DNA of 64,000 nt from Parastagonospora avenae f. sp. tritici 18332-5 (GCA_022559985.1 JAFJTR010000035.1:225606-289605); one strand, 5' to 3'; positions 20,875 through 32,795 are shown, counted from the first letter of the stretch. Program-made: numbers and translations. The notes: generated from the sequence alone by a model not told the origin.

Positions 20875-22527
20875 TTAGGTTGTCAGCGAGTGCTCATTAA
20901 TGATCTTACTGCTCGATACGTACAGGAAAGCCTCCGTAGTGTTCAACATCGCAGTGAGCGCCGCATCCTGGTCATGGGCTAAGTTTCCCTTGAATATTGC
21001 CTCCCATTTCTCCTTGGTGTCCTTTTTGACCGCTCCTGTAAATTTAACCACGAACCGCTGCTTTGCGACAAAAGGGTAGGCAAAAGTGCACATCCAATCG
21101 ATGACGACGCGTTGGCAGCAGATGTATTCTTCTCCACCATAACGTTCAAGTCGTTGTAGATGAGGAAATGTACCCCAAGGACTACCTTTGTAGCCATCAT
21201 CGGGAAATCGAAAGCGCAGATTCAGTTCGCGCAAACCAGGGATGAACGGTACGCGTGGTCCGTAATATTTTGCCGGATTCAAGTGCACCACAGGGCGCAC
21301 ATCTACACCAAAGAAGTAGAAGGAATCCAGGTTGGTGAGACTAAGCTCGATCTTACTAAGATGGCCATACAGATCGGGATACTCAGCGGAGTAGCGGTAG
21401 GGTGCTGCGGGCCCGAGTTTTGCGTCGAGACACGCGGTGAAAGAGGTTACGTTGACAAAGCATTTACGCATACAGATCCATATATAATAGCAGAATTCCT
21501 TGCCCAGCTACTTGCTGACTTGTATCAGGGCGAAGTTGGGCTCGTATATGTGTTTCCGGGCCTCTGGTAAAGTGTAGTTGGAGATGAGATTGCGATGTTT
21601 ACTCGGTGCTTCACGATTGTACCCGCCACCGACACTCAGGCGAGCGTTCTTGCGGGCCTCAAAGTTATCCCATTGCAAATAGTATACGTTGCTCAGGGGA
21701 TAAAGCTCGTGACCGAGCACGTGCGTGTAGATCTTGGCTCGAAGCTCGCTCGGTAGTTCGAATAATGGGAAGCTTTTACCGGTGCACTTCCACAATGCGT
21801 GCTGAATACTGTATCGTGGAAGGCTACTATACCGTTTTGCTACGAATTGACATAGCCAATCGTATAGCGCAATCCAGTTCTTCTGGTTGGATTCGTACAT
21901 GTGTATCGTCTTGCCAGTAGGGGGCGAACCAGTTGGGGAAATCGTCACATTGACATCCACACCACGTCCATAATTCTCCATGACCCCAATTCGATACCCC
22001 TTGACGTCGAACAGATTTGTTTCAAGAGGCCATATTGAAGGCGAGTCATCAATAGACTATACCTCGAACTTTGGTTCAAAGATCTTGATGTCTTGCTTCT
22101 TCATCTTGTTGATCGTAGATCTCATTGCCTGGAGCACAAGACCGCCGGACGGATATCCTTGGTGATGGCAAAAGTTTGTGTCCTTGGTCCATCTACCTTC
22201 CTGGCCGGCTATGGGAGCTTGAAGCATGGATTTGAGACTGGTAATCCGACTATCGCGAGCACTGGGGAGGGTGAGGTCTGGCTCCTTGAATATGAAGCTT
22301 TTGAGGAGACTTGGCAGCGAATCGTAGCCAATTAGAGATAGTGGAAGGATGAATTTTGAGGCTTGAGGATCTAGTGTAAACTTGTCGACTCTCTCAGCCG
22401 TGACTAGAGTCGACGAGACGAATGTTGATGCCAGTGGATCGAGCACAGTAGCCTTGGGATAGAACGCTGATGCCATGGGGTTGAGTTCCGCCATATCATT
22501 TAGTTGGCCTACGATGGTATTGATCAT
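20875..22527 (-). pseudogene. F-box-like protein, copy 1, broken by two in-frame TAG codons
   Basis: One reading frame runs from 22527 to 20875 but is cut by TAG at 22057-22059 and 21508-21510. Across both stops the peptide continues as homologous sequence: the copy at 23189-24067 has LRVNKQVHCEIYHL where this one has IQVSK-stop-LGKEFCYY. The core FPLFELPSELRAKIYTHVLG is the F-box-like/DUF7730 start common in Dothideomycetes, probably an adaptor-type protein. The N-terminal part has a good PAM2 motif (LNPMASAFYP, residues 15-24) and two weaker repeats. Both stops fit CAG to TAG. A weak intron (GAG/gtatag) could hide the first stop; I see none for the second. Confidence 0.65.
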
Positions 22528-23188
22528 GGGGCCAATGTAGTAGTTGGGAGCGCTCTTAATATTCTGTGAGGCGTTGCCAAAAGTGAACGCTAGTGGTGTT
22601 AGCGCGTCGCAACACCCGGGCAGGTACTACTTAAAAAAAGGTCGAGTCAAGCAAAAAGGAACAAAAGTATCAGAACCGGCCATTTCTGGCTGTAGGCAAA
22701 TCGAACTGCCACAGCATTCCCCCAAAGCACGGTATCACTAATGGCCCAGCCGAAATGCACATCCAGGTCTGGAAGGAACATTATTATAGTGTTCTGATAA
22801 GAGGATCTCTGTTTGTTGATTATATTTACTACACACAAAAGTTGATTGCGGAAAACATGAGTTGTCGGTTGTTCTTTAAGTGGGGCCAAGTTTCTGTTTG
22901 CTCACACGCACGATTTCGCGCGTACTCTCCGCATTCACCTTGCACATGAGAACTGCGGGATTTTAAAATTTACAAATTGAGCTAACGTGTTATGCTACTG
23001 CTGCCACCTCCTCACGTTCCACACTTGCTCCAAGCAAATGCAAGAATTCTCCAGATAGTCATTTAGTCTAGGGAATGTCGGTCCAAATTTCGTCTTGTCC
23101 ATCGCATCACTGCGGCATTATTAATCGTAACCACTACTCGAAACACCGCAAATTCCTACACAAGCACACGTTGGAGGACTGTCAGATG
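22528..23188. other. AT-rich spacer between the two F-box-like copies
   Basis: About 660 bp, clearly richer in A/T than the flanking genes, with no supported gene. It may be decayed duplicated sequence. Confidence 0.4.
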
Positions 23189-24616
23189 TCAGTGGCGGCT
23201 CAGTCTGATTTGGTAGTAATGAAGGTACCTACAGTTGTGTATCTGGTGTAGCGAGAATAGCGAGCATCTCAGTTGGCTGATCAAACGTACGAGAGCCATT
23301 GAAATCACACTCCATTTCCCTTTCAAATCCTGCGTCGCCTCTCCAGTTACATTGACGGTCTTCACAGCTTGAACAAATGGATATGCAGTGGTACAGATCC
23401 AATCCACCATAGTGCATTGGCAGCACTCATAGGCGAAGCTTCGGTATCGTGGTAGAGAGCGCTTCAACCCATCCTCACCCCACGGGCTAGTTCTATAGCC
23501 CTCTTGGAAAGAGCGGAAGCGCAGTTGTAGGTTCTTTATTCCAGAGGTATCCCTAAGATAATGTCCTAAGGATGTCCATGTGTCGACTTGAAGTCGCGGA
23601 TGGACCTCGATCCCGAAGAAGGCAAAGTGTTCCGCATTCGTGAAGCACAGCTCAATGGAAGCTAGATACTCAAAGCGCATGGCTGGACCAGGTTGGGCGT
23701 CAACGGCCGTAGTGAAAATATCTGGGGCGATGAAGAGTTTGCGCATAACAGCCCATGCCAGATGGTAGATCTCGCAATGGACTTGTTTGTTGACGCGCAG
23801 AAGCGCCAGATTGGGCTCTTCCATAGATAGGCGGGTCTTTGGATAGCTGTAACTCTGTATGTAATGCGCCATGAGGTACGACTCGACACAGCGGCCTCGC
23901 CCCAGCGTAAGATGAGCATCACGTCGGGCAAGAGTGTCATCGAGTCGGTAGCGCGAAACTGTACTGAGCGGATATATCTCACTACCAAGGGCTAGCTCGT
24001 ATATATGACTTCGAAGCTCAGTTGGTAGATCGAGAAAGCGAAAATGCTGACTGTTGGCTCGCCACATTCGGTCCTACGCGGCCAAGCCGCGCTTGCCTGT
24101 AAGGTACAAGGTGGTACGACCGAAGTCTTCATAATAGGGCTCAAGCGATGGTATCCAGTCTTTGAAGAGGACCCATCTGCCATCATACCAGACATGGATG
24201 ATTTCTGGGGTTAGGGCGGAAAACGTTGGCCAGCGTGGGAGGACAGTGATAGGAACGGTCATACGGAACCTTCCGAAGTCGTTGATAGTGTAGAACTTGG
24301 TAGCCATGTAAGAGACCTCTTCTGATGGTGGACATAGAATAGTTGCATCGTCTGTTAGAACAATGGTGTACGGTCGGCTGACAACCTCGATATATTTGCC
24401 CTTGAGATCCTCGACCATGACTCGAAGTACCTGGAGAACGGGGTCGTAGGTTGAACGGGCAGAAATAAACCGGTACTCATATGTGCTCTGGGTTTCTTGC
24501 TGCTTGCCTTCAGGGATTGGCTGGAAGAAAAGTGTGAAGGCCCTGGCGATACTTGCAGGCTCACCGGATTGTGCTCTGCGCATCTGATCGCGGACGTAAG
24601 TCTGCATCCACGGCAT
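23189..24616 (-). pseudogene. F-box-like protein, copy 2, broken by TAG and a frameshift
   Basis: Tandem paralogue of the upstream copy. A 180-residue N-terminal part (24616-24077) and the F-box-like part from 24067 are in one frame with only TAG GAC CGA between them (TAG at 24074-24076). The core is FRFLDLPTELRSHIYELALG. Near 23297-23307 the homologous ending (FNGSRTFDQPTEMLAIL here, FKGNLAHDQDAALTAML in copy 1) moves to another frame, consistent with loss of one base after GKWSV. The alternative is two adjacent genes six bases apart, which is unlikely in a fungus. The N-terminal part does not resemble copy 1's and I do not recognise it. Confidence 0.6.
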
Positions 24617-25016
24617 CTTGGATTTGAGGCTCTTGGCTGACTCAAGTTAGGTAAGTATGGATCGGATTTGTGGAGAGGACGAGCTGTTTGGGATAGTGGT
24701 AGTTTATATAACTTAGCGCTATCGCCAAGGAGTGAATTCCTACGGAGTTGGCGCATCACATGGGTCAAGAATGATACGCCTATCCGCGCACATATAGTCT
24801 TTATACATTGGAAAACTTAAGGGCCTGCTTTCACAATAGATTGCTTCGCTGTACCAAGGTCAAGACAATCATTGTAGAAATTGTTCGCAATCGCAGGAGG
24901 ATGGAGGCACTCGCGACAGAAGACTGTATTGAGACAGGGAACACAGCCATCCTTGAGTGTTTGCAACGTGGAGAAGAACAAAATGAGACTACCCAAACGC
25001 GAAAGGCTGAAGGTAC
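24617..25016. other. intergenic, copy 2 F-box-like gene to PLC-like gene
   Basis: 400 bp; no gene supported. Confidence 0.4.
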
Positions 25017-26371
25017 TTAGGCAAGGAATAAACAAACCGCCAGTATAGCTAGAAAAAGCCCGAAGTTAACCGCTTTGCCATTTGAATTGCTTTTCCTTAC
25101 TGCTCCACAGCAAGAACTCCGGTCATACGTGACGTTGTTGGCAGTGGCAGCCACTTGGAAGACAGATCCATTAAAATTGCCAAAGTTGTAGTAGTCGACC
25201 AGCAGCCAGTTCGGAGGTCTGCCCCATATTTCTTCGCAATGCTGGACGTTCAACCCCAAGCTTCCGTTTCCAGATGCAGCATTGACTTGATCCAAGAGGC
25301 CATATGCTGGAATGAGAATACCACTAAGTCCTGCTAAGGTTACTTGGATGTTGAGATTGTGGTTCAGCATGTACATGCGATTACGAGATAGATCCTCGGC
25401 CTGATTTGGTGGGCGTTGCTCAATGCAAGGGAATGCAGGATTGGTGGGCGAGAAGGGCGTTTCCCATTGGTAGTCCCATTCTCTGAGCAACCAGGGCACT
25501 TCTGTTTGGTTCGTACCGTAGTCCAGCATCACTACAACTCTCTTATTACTCAGTATCATTTCTCCGAGGGTCGGCCAGCCGGTAATGTTCATCGGAGTCG
25601 AAGGGGGCGTATATAGGTACTTCAACATGCCGGAATTCTGGAAGGGCGCAATATAACCGGAAGAGGGTATACGTTCGGTGTGACCGTTGTTGTTCCCCAT
25701 CATGATCGCGATCACTTCAAATGGGTGGGAGTCGAGCCAGCCGCGTACGGTGGTCAGATAGGACTCAAGCGTGCCGACGTCGAGAAGATCACAAGATGTG
25801 TGACACAGCCGAATTTCCGATGATGCGTTCGGTTTCTGCGTCTCGAAAGACACTAGGTCCTGATCAGCTTGAATCTTTTATTGTATTCGCTGAGCCATTT
25901 ACATCCGCGGATGCCATCGTTGAGCTGCGTCAAGACTGGTAGCACCTGATTGCTTGCCGCATTATGCTCTCTCACAAACGGACTGTTATGTGCCACAACC
26001 ATGGAAATATTCGAGAATCTTCGCTGACAAAACTCGGGATGTCCATTGCAAGGCGTGGTATTAGTTGGCATGGGACGAGCTGATGTAGTGGCTGATGTAG
26101 AGCCATCCGTGCGGGCGGTGGAGCTCGGCAGCCCTGCTATGGCCGTGAGGGCTTCGGTCATAGACGAGAGTGAGAATGAGGATGACGATGTGAAGGTGGC
26201 ATTTTGTACTCCGGGAATGACAGCCGCTGCTATGCTTCCTAGTGGAGTCGGAGGGTTCGTAGAAATTAGGTTGTTAGGTAGAAGAGAAGAAGAAGCCGCC
26301 GAGAAACTCCCTGACACGCATTGCACGGTTGAAACGCAGGCGATTAAGGAGAATTGTATAGAGGGAATCAT
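25017..26371 (-). CDS. PLC-like phosphodiesterase, secreted and probably GPI-anchored
   Basis: Two exons, 26371-25903 and 25852-25017, joined as DGIRG/LSFETQ, give 434 aa. Residues 1-19 are a signal peptide; the start at 26371 was preferred to 26425 because it places the hydrophobic stretch at the N-terminus. A Ser/Thr-rich linker is followed by the PI-PLC X-like TIM barrel: catalytic-type His in MVVAHNSPF, then LNDGIR, then a second His in LCHTSCDLLDVGTLESYL, and VDYYNFGNFNGSVF near the end. The last 20 residues are hydrophobic (VNFGLFLAILAVCLFLA), as in a GPI signal. The substrate is unknown; the fungal family lacks the C2 and PH domains of signalling PLCs. Confidence 0.87.
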
Positions 26372-27108
26372 TGAAGCGGATTTAGAGATGTAGAACGAAA
26401 GAAAGGCTTGGTAAAGCTCAAGCAACCAAGAAACTCCGGGACGAGTGATGCGAAACTTGGATCGTGAAGGATAGACGGAGCCGCATGGTTAGGCACTTCG
26501 TCAATTTTGGCCTCACGAAAGTAGAAGTCTCAGTGACGCAGGTTGCGGTTGCAGTGACGCGTCGCGGATCAACGCGGAGGGCGCTACGCAAGGCCGTCCG
26601 TAGACTCCAGGTCTGAAAGCTGCCCAGAACCAACTTTTGACGCGAAGGACACAGGCTAGGTGCTGAGGAGGAACGCACACGCACAACTGTCTGCAGCTGT
26701 CGACCCATACATTCGGATGCGGCTGTATTCAGATCCTGATTGTTGTCTGCTAGCTCACCATAATGGCCGGCAAATACGAAAGTCGTTGGAGAAGGGAGAA
26801 CCTGCTATTGAAAGTGAGCTCCCCCGTGGGCTCAGCATGGCAGCCCGAAAAGTAGCATTGTTGGTGGGTTGTGACTTGATTCGCTCACTGCTTCCTGCGC
26901 GTCATTCTCAGCCTCACCTCGGCTCCAACCACTAACAATCACTCAGGGTCCAAGTCAGGTGAAACTAAATCTTTCAGTGCAGTTAAGGAATGACATTAGA
27001 ATTACTATATTAAACATTTCAGCATGCGCGCGACCATTACAATCAATATCTGCCCACTATTCATCATGTGCCTTCATCGCATCGTATCATTAAGCCATCT
27101 GCGGATCT
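26372..27108. other. intergenic, PLC-like to DUF7907-like gene
   Basis: About 740 bp with no supported gene. Frames here lack family features. Confidence 0.4.
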
Positions 27109-27729
27109 CTAGACGAAGACCCTCTTGACATCAACTTTGACACACGTAGGATTTTCTGGCTTTGCAGCACCAAGACCCCAAACAAGGTTGGTGTACTGGT
27201 ATCCAGCATAGTAGGTCTGGCAAGCGTACCACCTGTTGAGGCCGTAAGGACCGGCATATTTGGGCGGGTTCGCAGTCCAGTCGATGTATCCCTGGAGAAT
27301 CAGCTCATCCTTGTCGGTGAAGGACATGCGCTGCACATCGACGGGAGTGCCCGTGGTTAAGATTGGCGTGGCGGAGTCGGTGGAAGGGTCGTAGTTGAAG
27401 TAGGCAGAGGAGGGGACGTTTCCGTAGTCGTTAACTGGGAGGAACCATGACAAGATGCCCTCCGCGCCAAGTTCAGTGTGGTTGACGGGTGGCTGGGAAG
27501 TGCTGGTTGTGTTGAAGTAGAAGGTGTCGAATGCAGAGGGCGTGGAGGGATCGTTGTTTTTGGACAAACAGAGCGACTCCAATGCGGCACCAGTATGGCA
27601 TGCAGAAACTGCGCTGTTGATGGCACCATCGTCAGAGGTGAGGACCAACCGGAAACCCTTGGAGGTGATGTTGTATTGTTGGGCGCTGGCAGCAGCCACC
27701 AAAGCGGCTACAGAGAATATGGTCTTCAT
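27109..27729 (-). CDS. secreted DUF7907-like protein (206 aa)
   Basis: Single exon. Signal peptide MKTIFSVAALVAAASA, then QQYNITSKGFRLVLTSDDG, which matches the start of a fungal secreted family annotated as DUF7907. There are four Cys after the signal, several N-glycosylation sequons (NITS, NTTS, NHTE) and a YACQTYYAGYQYTNLVW block near the end. The length is normal for the family. The function is unknown; proteins of this kind are found in culture filtrates. A TATAAAG box lies about 120 bp upstream. Confidence 0.82.
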   Translation of the reverse strand: MKTIFSVAALVAAASAQQYNITSKGFRLVLTSDDGAINSAVSACHTGAALESLCLSKNNDPSTPSAFDTFYFNTTSTSQPPVNHTELGAEGILSWFLPVNDYGNVPSSAYFNYDPSTDSATPILTTGTPVDVQRMSFTDKDELILQGYIDWTANPPKYAGPYGLNRWYACQTYYAGYQYTNLVWGLGAAKPENPTCVKVDVKRVFV

Positions 27730-27848
27730 GTTGACGGAGTGTTTTGGTGTTGGTAAGAATCGATTGAGAAGTGTGAATCAGACTGTAGTGGTAGGTAGTT
27801 GATGGATGATGTTGGATGATGCTGTTCTTTGGCAAGGAAGCTGCTCAG

Positions 27849-27855
27849 CTTTATA
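27849..27855 (-). promoter_or_regulatory. TATA box of the DUF7907-like gene
   Basis: TATAAAG on the minus strand, 120-126 bp upstream of the ATG at 27729, followed by a CT/AG-poor leader rich in CAATC and TTAATC. Confidence 0.45.
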
Positions 27856-28761
27856 CCTCATGAACTCCTCCCGTCTGCAGGGCGCTGTGCAGCCTCATCC
27901 TACCTTTCCGTGATGTTACCCTGCAACTCGGGGTCAGGCGTACAGGCGATGTGCCGATCTCTCCGCAATGACGTTCGTTTAGCCAACATCCTTGCCACAC
28001 CACTGTGAATTTTCGTATTCGCGCAACTCAGTCCATCACGGACTGCCTATTTGGGAGCGGTCCGTCCTGAAGAAGAAAAGCAAAGATCAGCATTTGTGCG
28101 TCAGCGAGACAGGGTGCGCGAAGCTCTTTGAAGCCTCGGATGCGATCTGTCAAGCTTCCAGGACGGTTCCACCCTCCCGCTGGTACGCCATTGGCACTGG
28201 CCTCTATTTTTACGAGTCAATAGTCTTTCGTCTAGTCTGCGGCAGCGTTAAGAGTTTGGATGCATCGTAAACCCAATCCCTGGAGATGCATGCATGCACG
28301 CTCACCATCACACCACCTCCAAATTGTGCGTGACGTTGTACAGAGCGACAAATTTCATTGTGCCATGAGATACCACGACACTACGGCTCGTGAGCAACGA
28401 CCGAAGGAGGTTCGGTGCAAATGATCAGGTGAGGCTGCATCAGCTAAGCCTGTTTCGGCATCAGGAGCCTCGGCTCTTTTGCAATTGACGTTCTCACCTA
28501 AACTACAACTCACATACATTGTTCCCATTCGTTGCCTGTCTGCTTTTGTTGCAGTCATGTTGCACATGAGCTTTTTCTGGCTAAGTATATGGTACATTAA
28601 CTTACGGCAGTGATCGTCTACCCCGCGTACAAATTCCCCGACCCCCGCATACTTTGCTACGCATTCACATAGAATGCTAGACTTGTTGATAATGTATGCC
28701 GTATGATTGTCAGGCGTGGTTGAATGTACTGGCTTTGGTGACTTCTACTACCTGTCCCACC
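27856..28761. other. intergenic, divergent
   Basis: About 900 bp between two diverging genes. No gene supported. Confidence 0.4.
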
Positions 28762-29763
28762 ATGCCAACGAGCTACCCAGACATCTTCAATACACCGTAC
28801 GACGAGCTTCCAAACCCCAAGCGCATATGGGTAGGCAAGCCAGGCAGCCGTGAGGAAGGCTTGGGGAAGCTCGCCATACTCACGCCCGAGGTCGTCGCCA
28901 AAGCCGCATCGCAAGAGATTCGAACTGGCCGCCGTGTCACGCTGGGCTGGAAACTCACAAAGCTAGAAACCGCAGGTCTCGGTCGCCAGCCATGCAAGCA
29001 CGACATCATTCCGCTGTTCGCTGGCGTTGCCTACGACGATGTGTATACATTCAACCCGCAGCAAAGCAGTCAGTGGGATGGATTACGGCACTTTTCGCAA
29101 TCGCAACAGCCAGGTGATAGTGAGAGACTGTTCTACGGTGGCACGACTGCAGCTGAAATTGAAGACCGAACGAACACCCGAATCGGTCTACAAAACTGGG
29201 CGAAAGAAGGAATAGCCGGTCGAGGCGTCCTAATCGACTACGCATCTTGGGCTCAGAAACAAGGAATCTCATACTCGACCTTCTCAACGCACGAGATCAA
29301 ACTCGCCGACATTAGAGCCATAACAAAAGCATGTAGCATTGAGTTCCAGAAAGGCGACATTCTCTTCGTACGCATTGGCATGACGCAAGAATGGGACAAC
29401 CGTATGACTCCCGAGCAAAAACAATCCTACGCTTCAAATCCAAGTCCGCAACATGCGGGAGTCGAAGCCACACAAGACGTACTGCGCTGGCTTTGGGACC
29501 AGCAACTCAGCGCGGTAGCCGGGGATGCGATTTCCTGGGAAGTCTTCCCCGCTAACAACGACAAGCCAAACGAAGCCGACCAGGTATTCTTACATGAGTA
29601 CTTGTTAGCTGGATGGGGGATGCCGATTGGCGAGATGTTTGACCTTGAAGCGTTAGCGAAGATATGCGAGGAGGAGGGGAGGTGGAGTTTCTTTGTGACG
29701 AGTTGTCCGCTGAACATGCCGGGCGGTGTGAGTAGTCCACCGAATTGCATGGCGTTATTTTGA
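28762..29763 (+). CDS. cyclase-family (KynB-like, PF04199) protein
   Basis: Single exon, 333 aa from the ATG at 28762 (CCACCATGCC context); the frame extends 22 codons further but with non-protein-like sequence. The fold family includes metal-dependent arylformamidases and polyketide-type cyclases. Visible marks: FNPQQSSQWDGLRHF (the fungal form of the metal-site region), GGTTAAEIEDRTNTRIGLQNWAKEGIAGRGVLIDY, DILFVRIGMTQEW and the C-terminal FVTSCPLNMPGGVSSPPNCMA. Fungal members are common beside oxidative or degradative genes; the substrate is unknown. No signal peptide, so cytosolic. Confidence 0.85.
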   Translation: MPTSYPDIFNTPYDELPNPKRIWVGKPGSREEGLGKLAILTPEVVAKAASQEIRTGRRVTLGWKLTKLETAGLGRQPCKHDIIPLFAGVAYDDVYTFNPQQSSQWDGLRHFSQSQQPGDSERLFYGGTTAAEIEDRTNTRIGLQNWAKEGIAGRGVLIDYASWAQKQGISYSTFSTHEIKLADIRAITKACSIEFQKGDILFVRIGMTQEWDNRMTPEQKQSYASNPSPQHAGVEATQDVLRWLWDQQLSAVAGDAISWEVFPANNDKPNEADQVFLHEYLLAGWGMPIGEMFDLEALAKICEEEGRWSFFVTSCPLNMPGGVSSPPNCMALF

Positions 29764-31556
29764 CGCGTACTGCGGCTCAGCGGGTTTTCCATTTCGAGGT
29801 AAACGTTGAAATTATCGAGCGTGAGGCAATGTCGAACAATATTGGAACGCTACTGCCAGTGCTGATTCAGCGCGTACGAAGGTGTCAGATGTGACTCTAA
29901 GGTAACTGTGGCTGACGCTTTGGCTCTCAGGTTATCTGACGTGTACCAGACTTTTTGGGAAAGTTACTGCATTGTCTTGAGAGGCAAATATCAGCCTCAG
30001 CGTGTCATCCCACGAGTCAGATCGGAAGCCGCGGCGGACTAGCAATTAGTTAGCTACCGGCTAGCAATCTATCGTGTAGCATCGCGCATCCAAGCTTCAG
30101 GAGCGTCATACCCCAGATCGCCATGATCGTCACTGCCGTCGAGATCTATTTCTGGCGTAGGGTTTCGCTCGCTACAACAGAAGCAAAGCTCTTTGACGGA
30201 TTGTAAAACTCGGCCCATATGTACCACAGTCTGAAGCCCACACTGACATGAGATTACGATATATTTGTATCCAGACTATGAGGCTTGAAAGGAAGAAGAT
30301 ACGATAAAGGACTCCAGTACCAAGGTCGCAGATGTCGTCAAGTCACTTTTGAGAAACGCGGGTTGTCTTAATCGAGTAACTCGGTAGCTTCGATAGCCCA
30401 CAAGTTACAGTATGATTCTACGGTAAGAAAATTACCTTGTCATCGTAGTGGCGTGGCCAGGACCTTCCGATGATGTATGTTCTGAGGGTACAGAATAAGA
30501 TGGAGTAGTCGTTGAAGCCTACCTCGACATATGTAACAGGCCAACAGGAGCCTTACATCAAGGCACTTCCTCTTAGTCTACCGTCGGCTATTTCCATTGC
30601 CTACCGCATCCACCCGCCTTTGTTCCAGCGCTACTATACCCCAAGTTTCGTGTACATGAAATCCCCAAAACACATCCACGTCCCACATCCACGCGCTCAT
30701 CACGTGTGCCCCACCCAAAATCCCGCGGAGAAACCCCGACCTAAAACCGCGAACATCACTCCACCGACCTGCAACCTCCTAACGTCCAATGACCTCAAAT
30801 GTGACTCCGCTTACAACGCGTCGGAAGAAGTCGGCTGGTGGTGATGGGGTGACTTTTAGTCATGACAGGTTTTTCTGGAAGGATGCTTGGAGACGGGGAT
30901 GGCACGAGAGGGAAGTGACTGCGCTGTAGTGTAGCGAGACAGGAATAGGTTAAACGTTATGCTTAGGGTTTGAGAAGTTTGGGCGCTTTATGATATTCGA
31001 TGAGGATTATGAACATCTTCGAAGCTGGGCAAGGAGTGTTCGCCTGTCCGAACAAACAACAGCATCGCACGAGCATATCGCCAATTGAAGTTAAATGACA
31101 TGTATTGCACGTCTACGAAAATCCAACAAAGGCTTGGTATCCGAAAATACACCCCAGGAACCCTACCACACACCCCTGTCCCTCATCGCGGAACTCGCGG
31201 AGAAATGCTCCTGCGCCACGTGCAATGTACGTAATTGAGCAACTCGCTGCTCAAACCCAAGGAATTTGTAGGGCTCTTTACGAGGTGCACGTATGATCTT
31301 TGGTGACCAGGGTTGGTGACTTGTGCTCGACAATTTTGCCGCGCTACTATGAGAGACCGCGGAGATGCAGCAATGCGCGGGTCTTGTAGGAAGAGGAGGG
31401 GGATATATAGATGAAGAAGTGTAGGTGAAGAATGAGTCGCGATATATACACAGCAACACCACCACGCAAAGCCATCACTGACCTCAACCACATTGACAAA
31501 ACAACAAGAGCTCCAAGCGCCGTCAAATCTCACCTCACCCATCGTCAACACAAGCA
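29764..31556. other. 1.8 kb intergenic region
   Basis: No convincing gene on either strand; the few open frames are short and low in information. The last 160 bp contain a TATATAG motif (near 31404) and a C/A-rich leader for the flavohaemoglobin gene. Confidence 0.5.
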
Positions 31557-32795
31557 ATGCCACCCCTCACCCCTCCCCAAGTCCGCATAATAAAATCCAC
31601 CGTCCCCGTCCTCGCCTCCCACGGCGAAACAATAACCACGAAATTCTACACCGACCTGCTCTCCACCCACCCCAGCCTCAAATCTACCTTCAACACCACG
31701 CACCAAGCAACCGGCCACCAGCCCCGCGCCCTCGCCGGCGCGCTATACGCCTACGCCGCGAACATCGATAATCTCGGCGCACTTAGCCCCGCGCTGGAAC
31801 TGATATGCCACAAGCACGTATCGTTATTCATTCAGCCAGCGCAGTACGGTGTCGTAGGCGAATTTCTGCTCGCGACAATGAAAGCCGTACTCGGTGACGC
31901 GGCGACAAGTGAGATGTTGGAAGCGTGGGGCGCGGCGTATGGACAATTAGCAGACATGATGATCGCGAAGGAAGAAGCGCTGTATGCATCCACGCCAGGC
32001 TGGGATAGTTGGAAAGATTTCAAAATCGTCGGGAAAGTCGCGGAGAGTGGGAATGGGGAGATATGCAGTTTCTACCTCCAGCCGAAGGATGAAGGGTTGC
32101 AGGTGCCGGTGTTCAAGCCCGGACAGTATGTCAGTGTGAATGTGTGGGTGGAAGAGTTGGATGGTGGCGTGTGGCAGGCGAGACAGTATAGCCTGAGCGA
32201 CGCGCCGGGGAAGGGGTATTTGCGGATTAGTGTGAGGAAAGAGAAAGGTGCGGGTCGCGAAGGGTATGTGTCGAACATTTTGCATGGGAAGAGCGAGGGA
32301 GATGAGGTGAGGGTGTCGCATCCTTTTGGGAATTTTTTCCTCGATGGGGAGGAGAGCGGGGAGGATGCGCCCGTGGTGCTTATCTCGGCGGGCGTGGGGT
32401 TGACGTGTTTGACGAGTATCTTGAATAGGTTGGCAGAGGAGAAGGGGTCGAGGCGGGTATCGTGGATTCACGGGGCGCGCGATGAGAAGGCGAGGGCGTT
32501 CAGGAAGGATATTGATGCTTTGGCTGCGGCGAACGAGAACTTACGTGCGGTATACTTCAGCTCGGATCCCAAGGAAGGAGAGGTAGAAGGACGGGACTAC
32601 CAAATCAGAGGCCGTGTCGATATGGATAAAGTCAGCAAAGATGTCCTCTTCGCAGACAATGACAAGACGCAATACTTTGTCTGCGGACCGACACAATTTA
32701 TGCTGGATGTGGAGGCAAAGCTAAAGAGTTACGGAGTGCCAGCTGAAAGGATGAAGATGGAGCTGTTTGGCACGGGAGGTGTACCGCGGGTGTGA
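31557..32795 (+). CDS. flavohaemoglobin, nitric oxide dioxygenase
   Basis: Converts NO and O2 to nitrate using NAD(P)H, FAD and haem; defends against nitrosative stress. Single exon, 412 aa. Globin domain at about 1-140 with B10 Tyr31 (KFYTDLL), an E-helix Gln around 50-55 and the proximal His in the HKH run at 85-87. The FAD-binding barrel follows, with FKPGQYVSVNV and RQYSLSDAPG. The NAD domain has LISAGVGLT and the C-terminal YFVCGPTQFMLD. No targeting peptide, so cytosolic form. The 5' end is unusually C-rich and the 3' half G-rich, a compositional switch within the gene. Confidence 0.95.
   Translation: MPPLTPPQVRIIKSTVPVLASHGETITTKFYTDLLSTHPSLKSTFNTTHQATGHQPRALAGALYAYAANIDNLGALSPALELICHKHVSLFIQPAQYGVVGEFLLATMKAVLGDAATSEMLEAWGAAYGQLADMMIAKEEALYASTPGWDSWKDFKIVGKVAESGNGEICSFYLQPKDEGLQVPVFKPGQYVSVNVWVEELDGGVWQARQYSLSDAPGKGYLRISVRKEKGAGREGYVSNILHGKSEGDEVRVSHPFGNFFLDGEESGEDAPVVLISAGVGLTCLTSILNRLAEEKGSRRVSWIHGARDEKARAFRKDIDALAAANENLRAVYFSSDPKEGEVEGRDYQIRGRVDMDKVSKDVLFADNDKTQYFVCGPTQFMLDVEAKLKSYGVPAERMKMELFGTGGVPRV

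Noticed and set aside
31183..31563. Antisense frames upstream of flavohaemoglobin
   Set aside because: Overlap its promoter and leader; low-complexity.
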